Below are positions 42,334 through 49,386 of a stretch of DNA of 64,000 bases, piece after piece. A program made the position numbers and the translations under genes. The number at the start of each line of letters is the position of its first letter. The first letter of the stretch is position 1. Below the pieces are notes generated by a model that was not told the DNA's origin, did not search any database, and worked only from the letters and a program-made list of their open reading frames with translations. Source of the DNA: Ectopseudomonas composti (lineage in GTDB: Bacteria > Pseudomonadota > Gammaproteobacteria > Pseudomonadales > Pseudomonadaceae); the NCBI RefSeq assembly GCF_001567565.1, contig NZ_LSSW01000029.1:558001-622000 (forward strand), written 5' to 3'.

Positions 42334-42464
42334 GCTACTTGTCCGTGTCGATTACCTGGCAATTTCGTTTGGCTCGTCGCCTGCAAGCGAAGCGGGGCCT
42401 TTTGGTTGTTTGTCCAAGCTATTACTCTGCCAGTCATAACTAGAACCTCGAGGGTCGACCCACC

Positions 42465-43178
42465 GTGAGCACCGTACCTGCATCCCCGAATGCCACCCGG
42501 GCTGCCAACGCCGTCGCCGAGAGCGTTCAGTACCAGGGCCGCAAGGCCAGCCGTCAGGGTAGTGAACAGCGTCGTCAGGCCATTCTCGATGCCGCCATGC
42601 GCATCATCGTGCGCGAAGGCGTACGCGCCGTACGCCACCGCGCGGTGGCTGCCGAGGCGCAGGTTCCGTTGTCGGCCACGACCTACTATTTCAAGGACAT
42701 CGATGACCTGATCACCGATACCTTCTCCCAGTTCGTCGAGCGCAGTGCGGCGCAGATGGCTGCGTTCTGGGCCAGTACTCAGGGGGTGCTGGAGGAGATG
42801 GTCGGGCGTCTGGATGGCAGCGAGGGCGCGCGCAGGCAACTGGCTGACGAAATCGCCGCAATGGCAGTGCAGTACGTGCAGCGCCAGCTACGCGAGCGCC
42901 GTGATCACCTGGTCGCCGAGCAGGCGTTCCAGCAGGAGGCCCTGCTCAATCCGCGCCTCGGTGACCTGATGCGCGCCCATCGGCAGATTCTGCAGCAGGG
43001 CGTTACCCACTTCTTCGAGGTGCTGGGCTCGCGCCAGCCCGAGCAGGATGCGGTGCTGTTGACGGCCACCATCGTGCGGATGGAGTATCAGGGCCTGCTC
43101 GACGGTGTCGAGAATCTGGACAGTCAGGGAATGCTGGCCATCCTTAAACGTTACATGAATCTGGTTCTGGGGCTTTGA
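42465..43178 (+). CDS. TetR-family transcriptional regulator
   Basis: 237 residues from GTG 42465. The first 35 residues are a flexible leader; the HTH spans about 38-85 (RRQAILDAAMRIIVREGVRAVRHRAVAAEAQVPLSATTYYFKDIDDLI), where the recognition helix is LSATTYYF. The ligand-binding part is helical. From memory it occupies the position of PA3699 in P. aeruginosa, downstream of lysS. Its targets are not apparent; the next gene, a lipoprotein, is 37 nt downstream on the same strand. Confidence 0.88.
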   Translation: MSTVPASPNATRAANAVAESVQYQGRKASRQGSEQRRQAILDAAMRIIVREGVRAVRHRAVAAEAQVPLSATTYYFKDIDDLITDTFSQFVERSAAQMAAFWASTQGVLEEMVGRLDGSEGARRQLADEIAAMAVQYVQRQLRERRDHLVAEQAFQQEALLNPRLGDLMRAHRQILQQGVTHFFEVLGSRQPEQDAVLLTATIVRMEYQGLLDGVENLDSQGMLAILKRYMNLVLGL

Positions 43179-43215
43179 TGCCCGACCGGCTGGTGGTTTT
43201 CACAAGGAGAGCGTA

Positions 43216-43767
43216 ATGAAAGCCTGGCGCGCACTGGTCGCCCTGTCCTTCCTGCTATTGAGTGGTTGCCTGGTCACCTTCAAGGATCCCATCCCGGCCA
43301 ACGAGGCGGCACCCATCCCGCTGCTGGGGGAGTGGACCCGGCAGGACGAATGGGGTGATCAGCTGTATCTGGAAATCACCCGTGCCGGCTCCAACCTCTA
43401 TGAGGCGCGCATCTACGAAGGCAGTCCGGACAACGCCGGCGACCTCGAGGAGTTCGGCTTTACCGTCGCCCACCATGGCCGCCGCTGGTATCTCTCGGCG
43501 GGCCTGCCGAAGAGCTTGGGGGCCAACTTCGCCATCGCCGGTTTCGAGTTGACCAAGGACAACGAGCTGGTGGTGTACAACCTCGACACCGACCGCATTC
43601 TTCAGGATATGGACAAGGGCCTGCTCGAAGGGCAGACCGTCTCCATGCCGGAAGCTGACGGCGCACTGATCACCAGCCCGCTGGACAAGGTGTTCGCCTA
43701 TCTCGACGATCCGGCCAACGCCGACCTGTTCGTCGAGGTCGCGCGCTACCAGCGGGTGGCCGAGTAG
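43216..43767 (+). CDS. Putative lipoprotein of unknown function
   Basis: 183 residues. A lipoprotein signal peptide ends in the lipobox LLSGC (Cys about 19), and the following L-V is compatible with outer-membrane sorting. The body is soluble and acidic (LLGEWTRQDEWGDQLYLEITRAGSNLYEARIYEG). ACAAGGAGAG precedes the ATG. The QEGLA gene starts 8 nt after the stop, so the two are surely co-transcribed. The family is conserved in Pseudomonas (from memory) but uncharacterised. Confidence 0.8.
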   Translation: MKAWRALVALSFLLLSGCLVTFKDPIPANEAAPIPLLGEWTRQDEWGDQLYLEITRAGSNLYEARIYEGSPDNAGDLEEFGFTVAHHGRRWYLSAGLPKSLGANFAIAGFELTKDNELVVYNLDTDRILQDMDKGLLEGQTVSMPEADGALITSPLDKVFAYLDDPANADLFVEVARYQRVAE

Positions 43768-43775
43768 GAATCGCA

Positions 43776-45065
43776 ATGAACAGCCAGCAAAAACTGGACG
43801 ATTATCAGATTTGCATACGCGCGCTCAGCGACCGCATCGTCGAAGCGCAGACCCCGATCCGAGTGCTGGATGCGGTGAAATGGGACGACGGCGTCCGCGA
43901 TGCCTTTCTCAAGGCCAAGGGCACGCAGCCGCCGGCGGTGGATCGCGACTACTACCTGAGTCGGCCGCTGGCTTTCGATGCCGCGGCGAAGAAGCTTGAA
44001 TTTCAGAACATCGAGCGTGACATCACCCGTCAGCTCGGCCAGTTCAATCCGGTCGGGCAGATCATGCGGCGCATGTGCAAGGAATACCGCATGGTCATCC
44101 GCATGCTCGAGGCGCGTGGCACCGAGGACTTCGGCCTGATCAGCCAGGAGCTCTACGGTGCGGCTTCCGACGCCTTCCATGCCGGTGATCCGACCCTGGC
44201 CGACCTCGGCCTGATGCTCTCGGACTACCTCAATAACATCGCCGCACGTGGCGACCTGGAGGACGAGCCCAAGACCCTTGCCGCCAGCGACGCCGTCAAC
44301 ATCCTGCAGCAGCGCCTGGCCGGCGTGTTCGGTGATGACACCGTACGGGTGTTGGAGTCCGATGGCATTCTCGCCGATGCCGCCGCTGGCGCCGACTACA
44401 TCAAGATTCGCAGCGATGCCCGCTTCAACGAGCGCGACGTCAAGGCGCTGGAAGTCCACGAGGGGCTGGTGCACGTCGGCACCACGCTCAATGGCCTCAA
44501 TCAGCCGATCTGCACCTTCCTGGCCAAGGGCCCGCCCTCGTCGACCGTGACCCAGGAGGGGCTGGCGATCCTCATGGAAGTGATCGCCTTCGCCTCCTAC
44601 CCGACTCGCCTGCGCAAGCTGACCAACCGCACTCGCGCCATCCACATGGCCGAGGAGGGCGCGGACTTTCTGGAAGTGTTCGAGTTCTTCCGCGAGCAGG
44701 GTTACGGTCTGGAAGGTGGCTACAGCAACGCCAGTCGGGTATTCCGTGGCTCGCTGCCCAATGGCCTGCCATTTACCAAGGACCTGTCGTATCTGAAGGG
44801 TTTTATCCTCATTTACAACTACATCCAGCTAGCGGTGCGCAAGGGCAAGCTGGAGCAGATCCCGCTGCTGTTCTGCGGCAAGACCACCCTGGAGGACATG
44901 CGTACCCTGCGCAAGCTGGTGGACGAAGGCCTGGTGCAGCCACCCAAGTACCTGCCACCGCAGTTCCAGGACATGAACGCGCTGTCGGCGTGGATGTGCT
45001 TCTCCAACTTCCTCAATCATTTGAGCCTGGATCGCATCGAAGCGGACTACGCCAACATTCTCTGA
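43776..45065 (+). CDS. QEGLA-motif (DUF1704/TIGR02421) putative metallopeptidase
   Basis: 429 residues. The name motif Q260-E-G-L-A is present in VTQEGLAIL, and H228-E-G-L-V-H233 upstream forms an HExxxH zinc site; together these match the DUF1704/MATCAP family whose eukaryotic members are tubulin carboxypeptidases using HExxxH plus a distal Glu. The bacterial family has been called flavohemoglobin expression-modulating, without a mechanism. No signal peptide, so cytoplasmic. It forms an operon with the upstream lipoprotein gene. Substrate unknown; a C-terminal peptidase role is inference from the motif. Confidence 0.83.
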   Translation: MNSQQKLDDYQICIRALSDRIVEAQTPIRVLDAVKWDDGVRDAFLKAKGTQPPAVDRDYYLSRPLAFDAAAKKLEFQNIERDITRQLGQFNPVGQIMRRMCKEYRMVIRMLEARGTEDFGLISQELYGAASDAFHAGDPTLADLGLMLSDYLNNIAARGDLEDEPKTLAASDAVNILQQRLAGVFGDDTVRVLESDGILADAAAGADYIKIRSDARFNERDVKALEVHEGLVHVGTTLNGLNQPICTFLAKGPPSSTVTQEGLAILMEVIAFASYPTRLRKLTNRTRAIHMAEEGADFLEVFEFFREQGYGLEGGYSNASRVFRGSLPNGLPFTKDLSYLKGFILIYNYIQLAVRKGKLEQIPLLFCGKTTLEDMRTLRKLVDEGLVQPPKYLPPQFQDMNALSAWMCFSNFLNHLSLDRIEADYANIL

Positions 45066-45154
45066 ATCACGCCGCACACCGGGTGCGCTGCGCGCATCGC
45101 TTGCCAGCGCATGGCCTCGGTGTGGATCGTTGCGGTGTGAGCAACCTGTCTTAG

Positions 45155-45171
45155 CCCGGATGACGTCCGGG
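45155..45171. repeat. Short CCCGGAT hairpin
   Basis: CCCGGATGACGTCCGGG, a 17-nt near-perfect palindrome preceded by TTAG. It resembles the AGCCCGGATGCAATCCGG form near 26929. Confidence 0.5.
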
Positions 45172-45189
45172 CCACCCGGAGACCAACCC

Positions 45190-45936
45190 GTGCCCAGCCA
45201 TCAACTCGAATACGAAATCCTCGGTGCTTCGGCGCAATCGGTAGAGATCATCCTCGATCCTGGCGAGACGGTGATCGCCGAAGCCGGGGCGATGAACTAC
45301 ATGACCGACGGCGTGCGTTTCGAAACGCGCATGGGGGACGGCTCGTCCAGTGGTCTGCTGGGCAAGCTGTGGAGCGTCGGCAAGCGCATGCTCACCGGTG
45401 AATCGCTGTTCATGACCCACTTCAGCAATGCCGGCAAGAGCCAGGCGCGGGTCGCTTTCGCGGCGCCTTATCCAGGCACCGTGGTGCCTATCGATCTGGC
45501 GCAGATCGGCGGTCGCTTGATCTGCCAGAAAGACGCCTTCCTCTGTGCGGCGCATGGCACCAGCATCGGCATCAGCTTCGCCAAACGCCTGGGCGCCGGA
45601 TTCTTCGGTGGCGAAGGGTTCATCCTGCAGAAGCTCGAAGGAGACGGCCTGGCGTTCGTGCATGCCGGTGGCACGGTGATCCGCAAGGAGCTGAACAATG
45701 AAACCCTGCGCCTGGATACCGGTTGTCTGGTCGCCTTCAGCGGCGGCATCGATTACGACATCGCCCTGGCCGGCGGACTGAAGAGCATGCTCTTCGGCGG
45801 CGAAGGGATCTTGCTGACCACGCTCAAGGGGACTGGCACCGTGTGGATTCAGAGCCTGCCGTTCTCGCGCCTGGCTGAGCGTGTCTATGCCGCAACCGTT
45901 CAGGCGCGTGAAGAGGTTCGAGCCGGTGGCAAGTAG
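45190..45936 (+). CDS. TIGR00266 family (AIM24-like) protein
   Basis: 248 residues from GTG 45190, preceded by GGAGACC; homology begins at QLEYEILGASAQSVEIILDPGETVIAEAGAMNYM, the conserved opening of this family. Repeating Gly-rich beta segments (GGRLICQKDAFLC, GGTVIRKEL, GGEGILLTTLKGTGTVWIQS) fit the double-stranded beta-helix fold known for AIM24-type proteins. Function is unknown in bacteria; the mitochondrial relative is linked to inner-membrane organisation. The hydrolase gene overlaps its end by 11 nt. Confidence 0.88.
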   Translation: MPSHQLEYEILGASAQSVEIILDPGETVIAEAGAMNYMTDGVRFETRMGDGSSSGLLGKLWSVGKRMLTGESLFMTHFSNAGKSQARVAFAAPYPGTVVPIDLAQIGGRLICQKDAFLCAAHGTSIGISFAKRLGAGFFGGEGFILQKLEGDGLAFVHAGGTVIRKELNNETLRLDTGCLVAFSGGIDYDIALAGGLKSMLFGGEGILLTTLKGTGTVWIQSLPFSRLAERVYAATVQAREEVRAGGK

Positions 45937-46819
45937 TCTGCGAGCGCTGGCGTTGCTGCTGGCCGGCCTGTGGCTGGCCGGTTGCAGTGGCCTGTTGTTC
46001 TACCCGGAGCCAGGGCTGCCAATCACCCCCGAGCGTGCCGGGCTGGAGTACCGCGATATCGAACTGCATGCCGCCGATGGCACGCGTCTGCATGCCTGGT
46101 GGCTGCCGGCCAAGGCCGGGGTGAAGGTCAAGGGCACGGTACTGCATCTGCATGGCAATGGCGGCAATCTGGCCTGGCACCTGGGCGGCGTGCACTGGCT
46201 GCCGGAGCAGGGCTATCAGGTACTGATGCTGGATTACCGGGGGTATGGTCTGTCTGCAGGCAAGCCGCGGTTACCCGAGGTCTATCAGGACATCGATGCG
46301 GCCTTTGCCTGGCTCGAACAGGCGCCGCCGGTACAGGGGGCGCCGCTTTTCGTGCTGGGACAGAGCCTGGGTGGTGCTTTGGCCGTGCATTATCTGGCGG
46401 AGCACCCCGAGCGCCGGTCTGCCGTGCAGGCCATGGCGCTCGATGGTGCGCCGGCCAGCTATCGTGACGTCGCTCGTTATGCCCTGAGCAACTCCTGGCT
46501 GACCTGGCCGCTGCAGGTGCCGCTGTCCTGGCTGGTGCCGGATGGTGACAGCGCGATTCACAGCATCGAACGACTCGAAGGGCTGCCTCTGCTGATTTAT
46601 CACAGTGTTGACGATACGATCGTGCCGCTTTCCAATGGCCAGCGTTTGTATCAAGCTGCGCGCCCGCCACGTGCCTTTCAGGCGACTCGTGGCCCGCACG
46701 TGCAAACCTTTGCCGAGCCCGTCTGGCGCCAGTCACTGCTGGCGTTCTTCAGCGCGCCGCAGGCTTATGTCGAGCGCCAGGCGCCGATGACCGAATCCGC
46801 AACAGAGAGTCCGCAATGA
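45926..46819 (+). CDS. Alpha/beta hydrolase lipoprotein
   Basis: 297 residues from GTG 45926, chosen because it yields a clean lipoprotein signal (SSLRALALLLAGLWLAGC, lipobox LAGC). The Ser hydrolase fold is evident: oxyanion segment LHLHGNGGNLAWH, nucleophile elbow VLGQSLGGALA, acid residue near YHSVDDTIVP and catalytic His near RGPHVQTF. It belongs to the BEM46/FrsA-like group of serine hydrolases; substrate unknown. It overlaps the TIGR00266 gene upstream and shares ATGA with the next gene. Confidence 0.88.
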   Translation: MASSLRALALLLAGLWLAGCSGLLFYPEPGLPITPERAGLEYRDIELHAADGTRLHAWWLPAKAGVKVKGTVLHLHGNGGNLAWHLGGVHWLPEQGYQVLMLDYRGYGLSAGKPRLPEVYQDIDAAFAWLEQAPPVQGAPLFVLGQSLGGALAVHYLAEHPERRSAVQAMALDGAPASYRDVARYALSNSWLTWPLQVPLSWLVPDGDSAIHSIERLEGLPLLIYHSVDDTIVPLSNGQRLYQAARPPRAFQATRGPHVQTFAEPVWRQSLLAFFSAPQAYVERQAPMTESATESPQ

Positions 46820-47139
46820 CCGAACGCAATCCTATCCCTCTGATCCTTACGGGTGTCGCCAGCGTCTTTGGCACCGTCGCTGTGCTCTGGTACTACGGCT
46901 ACGTCCATTTCGCCAAGCCGGAAGACGCGCTGCTGTTGTCCGAGTTCACCATGCTCAAGACCATTCCCGGCGAGGACTACAAGGTTTCGCTGAAACCGGC
47001 CAGCCAGGTAGCGCAATGCGTCGATGGCGTGCTGGTGCTGTTCGATCTGGAGCAGAAGGGCCTGACCGGTGTGCTGGTCGACAGCAAGAAACAGGCGGTG
47101 CGCTGCATGGGCCAGGAAACCCCGGCGTTGCAGCAGTAA
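46816..47139 (+). CDS. Small membrane-anchored hypothetical protein
   Basis: 107 residues, start overlapping the hydrolase stop (ATGA). One N-terminal membrane segment (about 8-27, PLILTGVASVFGTVAVLWYYGYV), then a soluble domain with two Cys (VAQCVDGVLVLF and AVRCMGQE) that could form a disulfide if periplasmic. It ends the operon running from the TIGR00266 gene. Family not recognised. Confidence 0.75.
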   Translation: MTERNPIPLILTGVASVFGTVAVLWYYGYVHFAKPEDALLLSEFTMLKTIPGEDYKVSLKPASQVAQCVDGVLVLFDLEQKGLTGVLVDSKKQAVRCMGQETPALQQ

Positions 47140-47159
47140 TGCCCAGGCGTCCCCCGCGT

Positions 47160-47195
47160 AAAAAGAAACCCGCCTGATGGCGGGTTTCTTTTTTG
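47160..47195. terminator. Bidirectional terminator between small membrane protein gene and lptF-like gene
   Basis: AAGAAACCCGCC TGAT GGCGGGTTTCTT with A-run before and T-run after: a 12-bp perfect stem serving both convergent genes. Confidence 0.93.
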
Positions 47196-47206
47196 CAGCG
47201 CTGCGA

Positions 47207-47992
47207 TCAGGCGCCAGCGGAGGAGCGCGGAGCTACCGGCTGGTTGTCGTTGGAGATGGTCACCTCCACGCGACGGTTCTGCGCACGACCGGAGTCGCTA
47301 GAGTTGTCCGCAACCGGATACTCCTTGCCATAACCCTGAGCGACGATGCGTGTCGGCTCTACGCCAGCGCGAATCAGCGCGCGGCGTACGGACTCGGCGC
47401 GACGCTCTGACAGGCTCTGGTTGTAGCTGGCCGAGCCGACGCTATCGGTATAGCCCTCGACGATCACCTGACGCTCCGGGTTCTCCTGGAGGAAGCGCGC
47501 CAGCTGCGTGACGTTGGGCAGTGCGCTGCTCTTGAGTTCGGCCTTGTTGAAGTCGAACAGAACGTCACCGAAGGTCACCAGGGTGCCGCGTTCGGTCTGC
47601 TTGGCGTCGAGGCTGTTCTGCAGTTTGCGGATTTGTGCATCGCGAGCGTCGAGCAGGGCCTGGGCGCGCTGAGCCGAGGAGTTCTTCAGGTCTGCTTCAG
47701 CAGTGCGCAGAGCGATGGTCTGCTTGGCGACCTCGACGCGTTTGTTGGTCAGGTAGGCCAGTTGGTCGACCTTCTTCTCGTCTTCTTTATCCATGTAGGC
47801 CTTGTCGGCCTTGTTCAGCCATTCCTGGGCTTCCTTGGTCTCCAGCGCGGCCACCTTGTTTGCCTGCGGGTCGCTCTGCAGCGAGGAAAAGTTGCTGCGC
47901 GCAGATTCCAGGTTGGCATTGGGCTGGTGCGAGCAGGCGGCCAGGCCGACGCTCAGGGCCAGAAGGGCGGGGATCATCACGTGTTTACGCAT
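47207..47992 (-). CDS. lptF: OmpA-family outer-membrane lipoprotein (LptF-like)
   Basis: 261 residues from ATG 47992 (AAAGGA eight nt upstream). Lipobox SVGLAAC (Cys about 19), a DUF4398-like helical region (about 30-130), and a C-terminal OmpA peptidoglycan-binding domain (about 140-250) with VIVEGYTDSVGSASYNQSLSERRAESV and RRVEVTIS. The length and the upstream DUF4398 lipoprotein match what I recall of P. aeruginosa PA3692 (LptF) and PA3691. It anchors the outer membrane to peptidoglycan. The P. aeruginosa gene is reported to be AlgU-dependent. Confidence 0.88.
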   Translation of the reverse strand: MRKHVMIPALLALSVGLAACSHQPNANLESARSNFSSLQSDPQANKVAALETKEAQEWLNKADKAYMDKEDEKKVDQLAYLTNKRVEVAKQTIALRTAEADLKNSSAQRAQALLDARDAQIRKLQNSLDAKQTERGTLVTFGDVLFDFNKAELKSSALPNVTQLARFLQENPERQVIVEGYTDSVGSASYNQSLSERRAESVRRALIRAGVEPTRIVAQGYGKEYPVADNSSDSGRAQNRRVEVTISNDNQPVAPRSSAGA

Positions 47993-48039
47993 GGCGTTCA
48001 TCCTTTGATCTGTCAGCGAATGGGTGGGTGACATGCCGC

Positions 48040-48453
48040 TCATTGAGCGTTGCGCATGCCTTCCTCACGCAGTTCCTGAACACCCTGGCGGGCGTCCTGC
48101 AAAGCCTGCTCGGCCTTGGCGGCCTGGGCCTTGCGCTCGGCGAGTCGAGCGTCCCACTCGGCCTGCTCGGCCAGGCGACGGGCTTTCTCGTACTCTTCAT
48201 CGTGCATGGCGAACTCGGCTTCTTTGAGCTTGTCCTGCGCGGCCTTCATCTCGACTGGGGCGAACTCGGTGCCCCCGGCGCTGATCGCCGAGTTCACGGC
48301 AGATTGCGTCACTGCGTATTGCTCGCTGGGCGGGTTACCAGCACAGCCAGCCAATACCAGGCTGCTACCCAGCACCAGGGCAGCCAGCTTGATGCCGTGC
48401 ATGCGGCTGCGCGGGGCTTTTTCGGTATGGGTCTTCATGGCGGCTAACTCCAT
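48040..48453 (-). CDS. DUF4398 lipoprotein
   Basis: 137 residues from ATG 48453 (AGGAG eight nt upstream). Lipoprotein signal with LVLAGC (Cys about 32) after a longer basic N-region, then a helical domain (AAQDKLKEAEFAMHDEEYEKARRLAEQAEWDARLAERKAQ) typical of DUF4398. It is the first gene of a two-gene operon with the OmpA-family gene 47 nt downstream, whose N-terminal part has the same kind of helical region; the two probably work together at the outer membrane. Confidence 0.85.
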   Translation of the reverse strand: MELAAMKTHTEKAPRSRMHGIKLAALVLGSSLVLAGCAGNPPSEQYAVTQSAVNSAISAGGTEFAPVEMKAAQDKLKEAEFAMHDEEYEKARRLAEQAEWDARLAERKAQAAKAEQALQDARQGVQELREEGMRNAQ

Positions 48454-48555
48454 TTGAAACACTCCTATGAACGACGATATCCGTAGTGATTGGCCTGTCG
48501 TGTTGTCCGTCAACCAAGTGGTTTGGCGATGTCGGCATGTCACGCTGGCCTGCAG

Positions 48556-48584
48556 TTGGGACCGGTCGTTTTTTTGAATGGTTC
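48556..48584 (-). promoter_or_regulatory. Possible AlgU (sigma-22)-type promoter for the DUF4398-lptF operon
   Basis: On the minus strand GAACCA, a 17-bp spacer and TCCCAA resemble the AlgU consensus (GAACTT, 16-17 bp, TCTGA-like). It lies about 103 nt upstream of the first start codon. The match is imperfect; the AlgU control of the orthologous operon in P. aeruginosa is what makes it worth listing. Confidence 0.3.
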
Positions 48585-48874
48585 AGAAAAAAACACAGCC
48601 TGCTTACGATTTTCAGGATGACCGGTTGGTCAGGTTTTCGTATTCGGCAAGAGCTGCGAGCGGCTTTTTACGTTCGCTCGGGATGCTCATGGAGTCCTCT
48701 GATTTAGAGGGTTTGGCTGGTTTTTGTGGGGCGAAGGCAGGCCGTAACGCAGACGCGCTCGCTGATGTTGGAGGAGCCCTTCGCGGGTGCGTGAAGAGCT
48801 GAGTGGGAGAGGCGCTGTCTCCCTGAACATCCGAGATTGAGCAATATGTCGAACGTCAGAGGCCGTTCAAGGCG
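48585..48874. other. Gene-poor, relatively AT-rich intergenic region
   Basis: With 48454-48584 this makes 421 nt without an accepted gene. Short open frames lack ribosome-binding sites or family-like sequence. GGGAGA / TCTCCC arms at about 48806-48824 could form a small hairpin. A small RNA or leader cannot be excluded. Confidence 0.4.
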
Positions 48875-49219
48875 TCAATGGCTCGTTTCATTGCCTATGT
48901 CGTTGAGTTCGCGCAGGTATTTGCGCGAGAGCGCCAGAAAGCGCGGCGTCGGACCGATGTCCTCGTACAGCGGGTCGCCCTGTTCGTCCAGCGCCACCAC
49001 CTTGCTGCCGCGTACGTAGGGCAGGCTGGCCTCCAGTTCCTCGAGCGCTGCACCAATTAACTCGCCGAGCAGTTCTTCGCTGTGATGCTTGGGATACATC
49101 TCGGTAAGGGCCGCCAGGCGAGCAGCCGATTCGATGTCCAGATGAATGTGGTAGCGAGTCGGGGTCAGGTGACCCTTGGCGTTCTGTTCCCAGTGTTTTG
49201 CCAGTTCGCGAATTCTCAT
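48875..49219 (-). CDS. Conserved hypothetical protein (annotated pilin assembly protein in some Pseudomonas)
   Basis: 114 residues from ATG 49219 (GAGGAG seven nt upstream). Opens RIRELAKHWEQNAKGHLTPTRYHIHLDIESAARLAALTEMYP, then EELLGELIGAALEELEASLPYV: a strand followed by helices, reminiscent of a ribbon-helix-helix or MetJ/Arc-like unit. From memory this is the PA3688 family, sometimes labelled pilin assembly protein with no clear basis. Divergent from ppc, with 167 nt between. Confidence 0.72.
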   Translation of the reverse strand: MRIRELAKHWEQNAKGHLTPTRYHIHLDIESAARLAALTEMYPKHHSEELLGELIGAALEELEASLPYVRGSKVVALDEQGDPLYEDIGPTPRFLALSRKYLRELNDIGNETSH

Positions 49220-49386
49220 GTCGTAGCTCCTCACGGCGGGCGCAGATGGTGCCGGTTGGCGAATCCGCAGCGCCCAACAATTAGCCTAGACCCAGCACGC
49301 AGGCTTACCTCGGTGTGCGTCGCACGCTTGTAAGAAGTTGGCGCGCTGGGCACTCTGTTGACACTGGATGGGACAAGGAGTGCGAC

